A stretch of DNA of 64,000 nucleotides from Pollenia angustigena. Its lineage: Eukaryota; Arthropoda; Insecta; Diptera; Polleniidae. Positions 34,113 to 45,532 of the stretch are shown here, one piece after another. The notes under the pieces were generated by a model. That model did not search any database and had not been told where the DNA came from. It saw only the letters and a list, made by a program, of their open reading frames with translations. The DNA lies in the NCBI GenBank assembly GCA_930367215.1, contig OV884058.1:168002478-168066477 (forward strand), given 5' to 3'. Positions within the stretch are counted from its first letter, which is position 1; every line of letters begins with the position of its first letter. A program made the translations under genes and the position numbers.

Positions 34113-35348
34113 CAGGGAAACCACAAATATGCAATTGCATGTTTTTCCTTGTGCGACCAATGAAGGCAGAAACAATATATTTATCCGTTTAAGAGCTTTT
34201 TATGAATTTTAGCATCGATTTGTTAGTGCATATTTTTGCATATTTTACCGTTTGCAGCATTTTGTCTGCATAATTTAGTTAAAAGAGCCTTATTGCAGCA
34301 TTTTTTTTTGGGTTAAAGCGCATATTTTGATATATTTTTAGATATATTTTTTAGATGCCTCCAAGAGCTTTTTTTTCGAAAACCTGTTACTTCAATTTAG
34401 ACATCTACATTTAATTTTTACTCTAAAATTGTAAGACCAAAGTTGTCATTAACTATTAATGTTATGCGATTTGTATCTAGGCCAGTCATAACCACTCCAT
34501 AGACTCGCGAGCGGTCAATAATTGTATTTTTCACACAGACACGGTCGGCAATTCACATGTATACAACAACTTTGTTCGGGCCACTTCATAGTCTCGCGAG
34601 GCAGTCAATAATCGTATTTTTTGCACAGACACGGTCGGCAATTCATATGTATACAACAACTTTGTTTGTTGCTTGGTTATCACTGATCTAGACCGATCTT
34701 TAAGTATTCGAATCGACTAAGAATCACTTTTTTAAGTGATCTAACGATGTCCATCCGTCCGTCTGGCTGGTTGTTTGTCCAAGTTAGCCTTGTGCGCAAA
34801 GTAAAAGTTCCAATTTTGTAGTTAATTTGATTAAATATGGACGAAGTCTATGCAAATGGTGAGAATTGGTCTATAATTTCACATCTAAATTAGGCTCTTT
34901 GTGTCTGCAAGCTATCTAATTATCATGGTATATATTTCAATTAAATTCGTCCCAAAAATGTTTTACTGCAAATTAAATTATTTTCGAATCGGTTCACATT
35001 TGCTCAAAGCTCCCATCCTTAAATATCTTTAACTTCCTTTTAAATGTTAACATTTATTATCAATTTAGCGACCGTACCTAAAATCCCTTTAAGAAAAAAC
35101 CCATATGAATGTTAATATATAGATAATATTCGGCGCAAACATCTCTTATAAGAATTGTAACCTAATGTGGGCTTAAGCAATTATATTTTTAGGTTTTCTT
35201 TCTAAATTTTGCTATTAATTTGTTGAATATTGTATCTTCAAATGAGCAATTTTTAATTTTTAGGGCATATTTTTAACATCTTTCAGGTTTTACTGCATAT
35301 TTTATGCGTATAAAACGCATTTTTTAGAGCATATTTCTGGTTTCCCTG
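34113..35348 (-). mobile_element. Non-autonomous hAT-like element, CAGGGAAACC ends, copy B
   Basis: The ends CAGGGAAACCACAAATATG and CATATTTCTGGTTTCCCTG are flanked by a perfect 8-bp duplication CTTATGAT (34105-34112, 35349-35356) that fits the hAT pattern nTnnnnAn. It is the inverted relative of copy A, with an extra 207-bp insertion. No coding potential. Confidence 0.9.
34481..34687. mobile_element. Small MITE nested in hAT copy B, with ~100-bp tandem repeat
   Basis: Absent from copy A. Flanked by CTAG on both sides (34477-34480, 34688-34691), with inverted ends GCCAGTCATAACCA / ATCAGTGATAACCA. The inside is two tandem units containing ACACGGTCGGCAATTCA and ATGTATACAACAACTTTG. Confidence 0.7.
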
Positions 35349-35356
35349 CTTATGAT

Positions 35357-35763
35357 AACCTAGGCCTGCTATTTAATTATTTTTACATTTTTGGAAATAA
35401 TTATTTTTAATAATTCTAATATTAAACTTTTCCGATGGATCCACGGGAAAAATTTAAATAATTGTTAAATCTTTATGTTTCCACCTACGATTATTAAAAT
35501 GTTTATATGATATTCACAAAAATTTTTTTAAATTTAATAAAGGTTTGAACGTTTGTTAATTTTGATAAGCGTTTATGAATACGGGGTATAGTGCTTTCAA
35601 ACTCTATACTCAATTTTGTTGGACTATTCTTTTCATAAAAATCATTCCAAGAGCAAACGTGAAAGCAAAAGTAACACTCAATACACAAAAATGCTAAAGA
35701 TTCGAAATATTTAATTTTATTTCTTGATAGATTACACTGCTTTACAAATTTTTAATTTGGAAA
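35357..35763. other. Spacer, no gene
   Basis: No feature could be supported. Confidence 0.4.
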
Positions 35764-35764
35764 A

Positions 35765-36395
35765 GTACCAAGAACGCCACATGCCCAGATGAGTTAATTG
35801 GGAACTCCTGAACACGAAAAACGCTGTTATTTTTTTTCTAAGTACCGTTTCTTAGATAACGGTACTTTTGTGTTTTTCGGTGTATGGTCCCACTCAAACC
35901 CTGGTGGAGCCCAACCGAAAAGACCGATAAGAAATGGCTGAGTTATGTGGCACCTCTAAGTTCAAAATTTGCCTATTTTTTAGGTTTTTTTAAAATTTTT
36001 CATTTTTATTTCGTTTTTTTTCTACGTTATAGTAAAGATCTTGAATGTTTTATTTTTTTACAAAATAGTTTATTTGTTTACCAAAATTTTAAGCGTAATT
36101 TGAAATCGGATAAAAAATAAAGTTTTTATTAAGGATTTGGTGGAACGACAATATCTTTATCTTTATTGCTCACACACTATATTCGGCGTCCATCAGTTTT
36201 AACGTATTAAAAAAACGGAATTTTATATGAGATGAAAATATTCGGTTGGGCTCCACCAGGGTTTTAGTGGGACCATACACCGAAAAACACAAAAGTACAG
36301 TTATCTAAAAAAACGGTACTAGAAAAAAAATTACAGCGTTTTTCGTGTTCAGGAGGTCCCAATTAACTCATCTAGGCATGTGGCGTTCTTGGTAT
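35765..36395. mobile_element. Foldback element with ~150-bp inverted arms
   Basis: 35765-35915 (GTACCAAGAACGCCACATGC ..) is complementary, with few mismatches, to about 36245-36395. The loop is AT-rich and non-coding. Outer ends RTACCAAGAACGCC. No unambiguous target duplication. Confidence 0.8.
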
Positions 36396-37329
36396 TTTTT
36401 GGCTGTAAACCAGTGTTATATGGGACAAAAACTATAATATGATTCTTACCTTCTCATATTTAAATATAATATTTAAATTGGTAAAGTTAAAAAAAAAAAA
36501 AAAATAACACAAAATAAACACTTTAAATGAGAACCAACCACGTATTTAACGTTTAGTTGACTTGCAAATAATCTGCTTTTTTCCAGTGTAGGGTATGGAA
36601 CAGTCGAATTATTTTATTTCTCTAAAACTCTGCTACTTGTTATTATTTGCAAAAAAATTTTACAAATAAAAGAAATACAAGTTTCATACAAATGAAAGTA
36701 AGAAACTTAGTAGTGAATTGATTGACTGAGCAAAGCCTTGAACAAAGCACATAAAACAAATCTTCCAAAAAAAAAAAAAAAAAAACGAAAGACCATGAGC
36801 ACTAGAAAGAGGCTTAAGAAGATTTAAATGAAACTAAAGAATTTTCTTCAAAGTTGAGTGTATATAAATAATGTTCACTTTTTGAAAATAAACAGCAAAC
36901 AATACATACGTGAGGTATTAGACGAAAAAAAAATTACTTTTTTAAGATAGTATAGACAGCACATTGGGTTGGTTGTTGACAAAATAAACTGCCTTAAGAA
37001 AATATTGTTTGCTTTTCGTTAATAAACTATTTACTCTAGTATGTTTAATCTAGTTTCAATTAAAGTTAAATTTATGTATTTTATTTAATTTCATCTTAAG
37101 TACATTACGATAGCAAATAGCTTCTTGTTAACTTACCTGCATTCCTTATAACCTTAAAAGTTAAATCCTTAAATATGCTAATTAAATACAGACTAAAAGC
37201 AAAAACTTACCCTGAAAAAAACAGAAAAACACACTTCCACCTTGTACAAATAATTTCAACAAATTTATTTACTTAAAAGATTATTACTACATGATATTTT
37301 TCTTATCCATCTTGTGCTTTTAATTTCAG
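36396..37329. other. Region just upstream of the receptor's first coding exon
   Basis: No TATA/initiator pair was identified. The run of pyrimidines ending TTTTAATTTCAG at 37329 is read as a splice acceptor, so an upstream 5' UTR exon and the promoter probably lie further left, possibly outside the window. Confidence 0.4.
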
Positions 37330-37468
37330 TTGAAATCCTTGCTGCCTGGTTTTGAATTTTTTCATATTTCGAAGGAAAGAGACGGTGGTAAAAGGAGCAA
37401 AAGGAAGGCAAACTTTTTAAAGTACCCCAACATTTAAAAGGCATTTCACTTAATTCCATTAACTCAAT
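37330..37468 (+). other. DmsR: 5' UTR part of the receptor's first coding exon
   Basis: The exon is inferred to start after the acceptor TTTTAATTTCAG. The leader has no upstream ATG that would obviously compete, and runs directly into the start codon. If the acceptor is not used, transcription may start within this region instead. Confidence 0.55.
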
Positions 37469-37530
37469 ATGGCCGTTAATGAATCTGAACCGCTTTACTG
37501 CGGTTCTGGAATGGATAATTTTCATACGAG
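37469..37530 (+). CDS. DmsR: Myosuppressin receptor-like GPCR, first coding exon
   Basis: The start codon follows CTCAAT and opens a frame encoding MAVNESEPLYCGSGMDNFHT plus two bases (AG) of the next codon. The exon ends CATACGAG|GTAAGTATTT, a near-consensus donor. The first base of the exon at 63458 completes AGC (Ser), giving ..NFHTS-YKNLHGY.. directly before transmembrane segment 1. The extracellular N terminus is short, has no signal peptide, carries an N-x-S glycosylation site at Asn4 and a Cys at 11. Linking the exons rests on matching phase, an unbroken join and my memory of the family's N terminus, where a similar YCG..LDNFHT phrase occurs. Confidence 0.8.
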
Positions 37531-38859
37531 GTAAGTATTTACATATAATTGTCTTGGGTTTTGTGTGGATGTTGCCACACTTTTCAGTTTGTATTTATAC
37601 ATACATTTTTGTATTTGATTGTGTATGGCTGGGTTGATAAGGGATTTTTTTGTGTGTCTTTAGGCGAGTGTCTAACATAAAAAAGAACATTTGAGTAGAA
37701 ATCTTTATTTTTTTTTTCTTTTAAGTAAAAATTGTGAGAAGGGTAAACACATCCGTGCCGAGACCTTGATAGTGGATATCCATTAGTTCAAATAAACGAC
37801 AAAGATAGCAGTCAGTTCGAGATATTTTTTAGACACATTTTTAATTATTAGACATTTTAAATGCTTGTACAGTGAAGCTTATTTAAATAATCTGTACATT
37901 TGAGTAACAAGAGGATGTGAAAACTGTTATACTACTCACATTAACAGAAATCAATTTTATGGGAAATAAACCAACTACTGCACCGATGGGCTATAAAGAA
38001 TATGTGATAAAATTAATGGATTTAGCTTATTGAAATTCCAAACAAATTTTTAAAAAAGTGCGAGAAAATTTTTTACACTGATTGCTTGCTTTTTGTAGTA
38101 GATATCTTGTCCAAATCCTTTAATTTTCGAGGGGTTATATGGATTGATGTAACCAATTTTTAATAACCCAACAAAATTCGGGTCATCGTCGACAGCCTCA
38201 TCACTTGCGAAGTGAAACAAAACTAGACTACCGGTAGAGCAAATCTGCCAAAGGGTTTTGAAAAGTTAGCTCGAGTTTTCGAAATTTCTGGACTTAATGT
38301 TTTCGAATTTTTTGAAAAGGCGTTTAGAATAAGTTAAAAAAAAAAAAAAAAAAAAATACTGAATGTACTTCTGCGCTAAAAAATTATTTAAAATGTCTTC
38401 AGTAGAATTATATGGCGATACTTTTGTTAGAATATATAAATCCTCTAACTCTTATTTTAAGGGGTCATTTTTGTCCTTTTTCCCAACTTTTACTCAAAAG
38501 TATGCTAAAACGGCACTTTTGAGGCTGAAAATGTTCTACGTATATTTCACATTATTTGTCTCGTACAAAATAACCACAATACTAACTTTTGTTAATTTGT
38601 CCTTCAATTTGTGCCGAAAAAGGTCAACAGAAAAAAGAAACACACAAAATGACAAAACAAAAAAATGTACTTTGGACTTCAAGAAGAATTCTTGACAAAA
38701 AAGGTACGAGAAAACAGAAGTAAGGAAAAAACACGTTAAATCAATTAAAATGGATAATCATTCAGAAAAGCATATTTCGATCTACCAAAGGTTAAAATAC
38801 AATTTGGTTTAAGGATTGATGTTTGACTATTGACGTCAGCAGTCGTCGATGGCTGCGAG

Positions 38860-38965
38860 TGTAAGACGGCCAATCCGTCTGAAGAGATCGAGTGGTTGCG
38901 ATCGCAACATGTCATGGTAACCTGCCGGCCAGGGTTCGAGCCCCGGCCACGGTCAAGAATGAAAG
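38860..38965 (+). repeat. tRNA-related SINE head
   Basis: GC-rich island in AT-rich DNA with GGGTTCGAGCCCC (box B) and an upstream GAGTGGTTGCGATCG in the place of box A. The T-arm pairs but no complete cloverleaf with acceptor stem can be drawn, so a SINE is likelier than a tRNA gene. Confidence 0.55.
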
Positions 38966-39389
38966 ATTGCCAATAACAATTTTAATTAATTTTCATGTTG
39001 TTAAATTTCTTTCTTCATAAAAATAATTTTATGAAAATTAAATTTAAGGAACTTAAGCCTAATTAAAAATATTAAAAATTTGGATTAAATAACCATAAAT
39101 AGTTCAACAAAATAACCACAATAATAGCATATATTTTAATTTTCACAAAAGCAGTGGTAATTAAGTTAAAACAGTATTTCTGAGCTGAATGGTATATATC
39201 GTAAGAAAAATTTACCCTATATTTTCATTATCTGGGGTCTTTTTGTCCTGTCGAAAAAAAAAAACTTAAAATTATACAATAAATATGCCAACAACATCTA
39301 AAAGAACTCGAAGCACATAGTTTTTAATATTTATTAAGGAACAAATTCGCTTAGCTTGTTCTCCAAAATATAAGTAGAACATATTTGGC

Positions 39390-39705
39390 ATTTTTATACC
39401 CACACCACAATCGTGGAGAGGGTATTATGCATATGTGCTGATGTGTGTAACGCCTTAAAATATTGGTCCTACCCCACCTTAAAGTATACCGATCGACTCA
39501 GTATCACTTTCTGAGTCGAACTAGCGACGTCCGTCCGGCTGGCTGGCTGTCCATGTAACCTTGTGGGCAAAGTACAGGTCGTAATTTTGGAGATAATTTG
39601 ATACAATTTGGGTCATAGGTTCTGATTGCCACAAGGACCAATACTGTGGTGTAGGGTATCATATGGTCGGGCTTGACCGACTATTTTTTCTTACTTGTTT
39701 TTATA
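39390..39705 (-). repeat. Dispersed repeat (AACAAGTAAG .. GGGTATAAA), inverted copy
   Basis: On the minus strand it starts AAAAACAAGTAAGAAAAAAT and ends GTGGTGTGGGTATAAAAA, with the core GGACAGCCAGCCAGCCGG. It is closely related to the copy at 52215-52890 and sits inside the long-inverted-repeat element at 38290. Confidence 0.65.
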
Positions 39706-40744
39706 TAATGCTAAGTATTTTTTAAAACAGGACAAAAAAAGACCACAGATAATGAAAATATAGGGTTAATTTTTTTGTTAAATCCTAATAAACCAGTTAG
39801 CTACTTAATCACCACTGCTTTTGTGAAAATAAAAATATGTATATGCTACTTTTAAATTTGACATTATTAAGCATTTTACATATATTGACCTAACTTGTGG
39901 TCTTCGAAAATCCCCTAAAGTGCCGTTTTAGTGTACTTTTGAGTAAAAGTTGGGAAAAGCATAAAATTACCCCTTAAAAAGAGAGCTAGAGGGTAAATAT
40001 ATTCTGACAAAAGAATCGACATACAATTCTACTAAAGACCTCTAAAATAATTTTTAAGCTCAGAAGTAAATTTAGTACATTTTGTTGTCTTATTCCAAAC
40101 GCCTTTTCAAAAACTGATTTTCTGATTCAAAGTCTGATTTTTTTGCGTTGCACAGTGTAATGAACTATTTGTAATAAATTATTTTGCCTTTGCTTATTCC
40201 GCAAGGTTGGTTGAACAACATTTTAGATTGGGTAAGGTGAAATAATGGATCGATGTAACCCAATTTTAAATAAGAAACGAATCTTTCCAAAGAGGGTGTC
40301 GCTTCACCCGAAAAATTTTTTAGTTTAAGAAAAAACTTTCACAATGCGGAAATGTATAATAATCAAGGTATAAAAGTTTAATTGATCTGTATAAGACTGA
40401 AATTCTTATAGATGTTATAAAATAGTAAAAGATGTAAAAAATTTTAGAGAAGCTTGAAATAATTATAGAAAAATATGTAGTTACAAATGTTGATATGATC
40501 ATATATGGCTGATATGATCTTGTACACTGAAAAAATTTTCTTCGCAATATCAATGAATTTTGACATTAATCCCATTAAAAAGGATCCTATGTAGCGCTTC
40601 GTTGGATCAATGAAACCTGTTTCATTAAGAGAATTTAATGAAACACTAAATTAGATCTATGAATATTATTCATTGGATGAATACTTTCAATAAAGCAAAA
40701 ATTTTTTTTTTTTCCTCTTTTATTTTATATTATTTTATTTTATT

Positions 40745-40831
40745 TTTATTTTTTTTCTGTCTCTGGCAGGAATCGATCGCGCAACCTTAGTGCTGATAGA
40801 CTAGCTCACTACCAGCTAGCCTACCGGGGCG
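40745..40831 (-). repeat. tRNA-derived SINE, family with CCCCGGTAGGCTAGC head
   Basis: On the minus strand: CCGCCCCGGTAGGCTAGCTG, GAGCTAGTCTATCAGC, then the box B-like GATCGATTCCTGCCAGAGAC and an A-rich tail with TAAAATAAAA repeats. A better preserved copy is at 56829-57000. The CACWG element begins two or three bases beyond its head. Confidence 0.7.
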
Positions 40832-41949
40832 GTGCACTGTGGCTGAAAATTGAATTTCATCGGCCAAAAGTCCAATTTTTTGTCATCGCAGTTTTAAAAA
40901 AAATTTTAATGCCATTCGATAGCAAACATATTAGAACTAAGGTATCCAAAAAAACTAGATTAAAATATTGATAATTATGGCTGTGGCATGCTGCTGGAAA
41001 CAAATATTTTATGTTGTTTTAGAAAAAAATTAGTTTTTGTAAATTTGATCAGAACTAAATTCATTACATTTATTTATACCTGATGTGTTATTAAATGTTT
41101 CCCCGGGTTCTATATTTTAGTTAAATCCGAATTTTAGAGGAGTAGAACTTGTTAGGGTCAAAATTGGTTAAAGAGCTTTTAGTACCATCAGAAAGCTGAA
41201 AGTGTCCTCTTTAACCCCATATATACTTGTTCAACTGTTTGGAACTGTCTGTTGAACACTTTTTTCATTTTAATGAAATTACTCGCAACATTTTTTTTTT
41301 GCTATTTTTGTTTAAGCTGCTCATTTGACTGAAATATAACACAAGGGTTTACGAACGTTTTGTTTTGAAAAATTATTTTGCTTCTTATGAACGGCTAAAC
41401 ATATTTGAATGAAATTTTAAACTGTCATAGCCGGATAGCTTTTGAGCTGAATTGAAATAATGGAGGGCCGGGAGTGTGACTTGCGGACCTCTAAAATTGG
41501 TAACCTCTCAAATTCAAACTTTTAAAAAATTCACCAAAAATATTTAATGGATTTCAAAAAAAAATAAATTTAAGGTGTGCTACAAAAAATATGCTTAAAT
41601 TTTTAGGTTATCTCCTTTGCCTTTGGATATATTCAGATAAAACGGATTTTTTGGCTTGATTTTATAACGGTTTTTCTAGTTTTTTAATCGGATGGATTAT
41701 GTTTTATGTCAAACTCTTATCAATAGTGGGTTCAACATTTTTTATATTGGTAGTAAAGCAGTCTTCAAACAATGTTATGTTGTATTACTGTACCGATTAT
41801 ACCTGCTGTGTTATTAAATATATTTTCAGGTTCTATATTGTAGTCAAATTGAAATTCAGAAGTATAGAATTTATGAGGGTCAAAAGCTGTTTAATCATGT
41901 CAACAATAAATTTGAATCAGTCCTGTATAAGCTACTTTTTTTAAATATG

Positions 41950-44900
41950 TATTTATTACTTTACCCAAATATTATTCATTTTTTGAACATACGTCTTTAT
42001 ATATTTTTATTTTATTTGTAATTTCTTTACTTAAGTTTGAATATGATAAACTTTGCTATGCTAGCGTTGCTTATATTAACTTTTTTCTTAATCATGTCAT
42101 CTCATATGGATAGTGTAGTTCTCGGTTCCAAAGATATTACTTCTGATATGATACGAATACTGTGTAAACAGAAATCAAGTATTAAGTTGTGTCATTTTAA
42201 TGCTCAAAGTCTGAAGTTAAAGATCGATGAGTTTCGTTACATTTTTGAAAGCTCTGGCGTAGATGTTGTATGTGTGACTGAGACGTGGTTCAATGAATCT
42301 GTTACTGATAATATTATTAATTTAAAAGATTACAAAACTTTTCGTTGTGATAGAGAAACTCCTTGTGGTGGTGTGCTATATATGTCAGGAAAACAATAAA
42401 TTGCAAACTATGCTGTAGTTCCAAACCTGTTGGAGCTTCTGCTTATAATTCGAGTAATAAAATTGAATATATATTTATCGAGATATCTGCTGGCGGTCGG
42501 AAATTACTTGTTGGATCTGTATACAGACCAAATACTAGAGACAGCACAGAATTTTTTCTGGAAAAGATTGAAACGCTAACCTTAGAATATGATGATGTTA
42601 TTAAATGTGGAGATTTTAACTCCAATTTAATCGTTGAGAGTCATCTTATCAATGATATGAAATCGTTTGGTTTGGTTCCAACAAATTGTACAGTACCAAC
42701 ACATTTCACTTCTACATCTAGCACATTATTAGATTTATTTTTTGTTAGCGATATGAAAAAAGTTCTTTTATATGACCAACTATCAGTACCTTGTTTCTCC
42801 AAACATGATTTGATATTCCTAACTTTTAATTTCCAGTTGCAGTATGTATATGATAAAACTACTTTCTATGATTTTAAGAATATGAATAATGATCTGGTGT
42901 CCTTTGAGCTATCCAATATTGATTGGAACTCTATCTATTATATGCCTTTAGTTGAAGATCAATTGAATTTCTTGGAATATAATTTGTCAAACGTTTTTAA
43001 TACATGTGTTCCATTCAAAACAGTTAAGCAAAACGCTAGAAAAAAACCATGGTTCAATGCAGAAATCAAATCAGCAATTGCTCGTAGAGATTTGTGTTAT
43101 AAACGTTGGAAAATTTTTAAAACTACTGAATTCCATATTGACTTTTGTATTGCTAGAAAAGAAGTAAATAGGATGATAAAAAGTGCAAAATCTGAGTACT
43201 ATTCTAGTCGTTTTTCATCAGCAATTGGATCAAAAAATACTTGGCAAACTATACGTGAAATCGGTATTGGCAAACCAACATCTGTTGATGCTACTGCAGT
43301 AGACATAGATGAAATCAATGAGTCGTTTACAATTTTACCTAATGTTCCATCAAATATAAGTTATTATGAACAATGGCCTGCTATTCGTGGTAATAGTTTT
43401 AGTTTTAATTGCGTAATTGAGCAAGATGTTATGTCGAGTTGTCTTGCTATTAAGTCAAATGCTGTTGGGTTTGACAACATCCATCCGAAATTTTTACGGA
43501 TTATAATTTCGTTGATTGTACCTTATATTACATATATTTTCAATAATATCATCACGAAGAGTGTTTATCCCAAAAACTGGAAATATGCTAAAATTATACC
43601 CATCTTAAAATCAAACAAAGAATATCGCCCAATTGCTATTTTGCCATTCTTATCAAAAGTGTTTGAACGATTACTATATCAGCAAATTATTAAATATGTT
43701 AATAATAACGGGTTATTTACAAAAATACAATCAGGATTCTGACGCAGTCACAGCTGTATAACCGCACTAATTAACGTATCTGAAGAAATACGTAGTAAAC
43801 TTGATGATGGCAATATTTCATTCCTTGTTCTGCTGGACCATTCTAAGGCATTTGACACTGTGGACCATGAAGTCCTCTGCTTTAAGCTGCAAAAAATTTT
43901 TAATTTCTCCTCCTTATCAACACGTTTAATGTCATCGTATTTATCAGGCCGAAGTCAATCTGTTTTCAAAAATAATAAAACATCTCGCTCGTTACCTGTT
44001 TTGAAAGGCGTGCCACAAGGATCAATACTTGGGCCATTACTTTTTACACTTTATATAAATGATTTGGAAAAAACACTACAATACTGTAATGTACACATGT
44101 ACGCTGACGACGTTCAACTTTATATAAGTAGTGGCTTAATAGAGATAAATAACTGTGTGGAAAAACTGAATGCGGATCTTAAACACATTAATGAATGGGC
44201 AAATACAAATGGATTATGTATAAATCCCAAGAAGTCCAAATGTTTGGTGATAACTAAGAAAAATTGTAAGTTACCTGTTGAACCATTAATAATGCGTGAT
44301 AACCAAAAAATTGAAACTGTATGTACAGCTAAAAATCTTGGTATCACTTTTAATTGCACACTCACCTGGTCCGACCACATAAATGCTGCTGCTGGAAAAA
44401 CTTTTGCAAAGCTACGAATTCTTTGGAACACCCAGTCTATTACTCCACTTAATATTCGAATTCTACTTGCGAAATCTTATTTAATACCTACATTATTATA
44501 TGGATGCGAAATATATGCCAGCTGTGACTTACGAAGTCTAAAAAAACTTACATCCACGTATAACTCTATACTGAGATATGTTTTTAATTTGAGAAAATAT
44601 GACCATATCTCTCAGTATTCGGAAAAGCTCTATGGAGTCACAATAAATAATTTGTTAAAAATAAGAACCTTGATCCTATTACACAAAATTGTATACACCC
44701 GTAAACCACCGTACCTTTTTGAGAAAATTCAATTTACACGTTCTAGAAGATTAAATCACATTATACACATCAGACATCAAAGTTTAATATCTGAGTGGCA
44801 ATTTTATGTTCATTCTGTCCGTCTTTGGAACACGCTACCGTCGTCCATTCAACTTATAAGCAACGCTCTGCACTTTAAAAAAGAACTCTTCAAGTATTAC

Positions 44901-45130
44901 GCATAATAACACTTTTCTACTTTGATTCTTCATGTTTTTGTTATTTTTATTTATTTTTATTAATTTTTGTATAATTAATTTTAAAATTTTTTTTTTTAAA
45001 TTTTTCCTTTATTTTTATTATAATCTAGTAAACTTATTAAAATATATAAAAATCCTTTACTTTAATTATAAGATTATAAATCTTGTTGTATTGGAAAACA
45101 ATTAAATAAAAACAAAAAAAAAAACAAAAA
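41950..45130 (+). mobile_element. Non-LTR retrotransposon (CR1/Kiri/Daphne-like), nearly complete ORF2
   Basis: It holds an apurinic-type endonuclease and reverse transcriptase in one coding direction, followed by an AT-rich 3' UTR and a tail of A and AAAAC runs at about 45095-45130. The sequence on both sides belongs to one repeat unit of the surrounding CACWG element (GGGTCAAAAGCTGTTT .. / GGGGTTAGAGAGATTTTA ..), so this is a nested insertion. An ORF1 is not present, so the 5' end is probably truncated. The clade is inferred from motif wording only. Confidence 0.85.
42037..44906 (+). pseudogene. Endonuclease/reverse transcriptase polyprotein, one frameshift and one stop
   Basis: Endonuclease blocks come first: LCHFNAQSLKLKIDEF, VVCVTETWFN, then (next frame) LLVGSVYRPN, CGDFNSNL and the terminal SKHD. 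The reverse transcriptase follows: EYRPIAILPFLSKVFERLLY, then FLVLLDHSKAFDTVDHEVL, GVPQGSILGPLLFTLYINDL and the catalytic MYADDVQLY. The C-terminal part ends SIQLISNALHFKKELFKYYA without an RNase H. A frameshift near 42380 splits the endonuclease, and a TGA at 43740-43742 (probably from CGA, Arg) interrupts the reverse transcriptase. The rest is open for over 340 codons, so inactivation is recent. Confidence 0.92.
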
Positions 45131-45446
45131 AGGGGTTAGAGAGATTTTACTAGCTGTAGGAAGGTGAAAGTATCTACTTTAAACCCAAATTCACTTTTGT
45201 ACCTGTTTGGACTAGCCTATAGAACACTTTTTTAGTTTGTGTAAAATTATTCGCAACATTTATTTTGCTCTTTTTATTTTACCTATTCACTGGAATATAA
45301 ATCTACCAAGCCAAGTTGTGCTAGGTATTTTATATTATATAATTACCAATACCTGTGGGATTTTAAGCGTATCCTACTTTAGCCCAATTTAGTTTTTTAT
45401 TCTACCTTATTATGCTACCTAGGAACACAGTATAACGCAAGCTATG

Positions 45447-45482
45447 TATAAAAGCCAGTGGTATTCGAATAAAATCTCAGTT
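45447..45482 (+). promoter_or_regulatory. TATA box and initiator of the 195-codon ORF
   Basis: TATAAAAG starts at 45447 and TCAGTT at 45477 matches the insect initiator (TCAKTY), with its A 32 bases after the first T of the TATA box. That is the canonical spacing. The ATG of the ORF lies 54 bases beyond the predicted start site. Confidence 0.65.
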
Positions 45483-45532
45483 GTTAAAATATATCTAAGC
45501 AATAACAATCTAATTTTTAAATATCTATAAAA

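Larger units (their letters stand above)
38290..40160. mobile_element. Diverged CACTG-type element with long nested inverted repeats
   Basis: About 38300-38530 and 39915-40115 are inverted copies (TTTGAAAAGGCGTTTAGAAT / CTTATTCCAAACGCCTTTTC). The wording of the arms (CTCTAACTC..TTTTGTCCTT..) resembles the arms of the 8792 element. The right end reads TTGCACAGTG|TAA. A second inverted pair lies inside (about 39090-39255 with 39726-39870). The left terminus was not found. A SINE and a dispersed repeat have inserted into it. The 110-codon frame at 38363 lies in the arm and is not a gene. Confidence 0.5.

Noticed and set aside
37265..37525. 86-codon minus-strand frame
   Set aside because: It is antisense to the first coding exon of the receptor, which has splice sites and family-like coding on the plus strand.
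38363..38695. 110-codon plus-strand frame
   Set aside because: It lies in an inverted-repeat arm that occurs again in reverse at 39915-40115; no family resemblance.
38860..38965. A functional tRNA gene in the receptor intron
   Set aside because: Good T-arm and box B but no full cloverleaf could be drawn; SINE head preferred.
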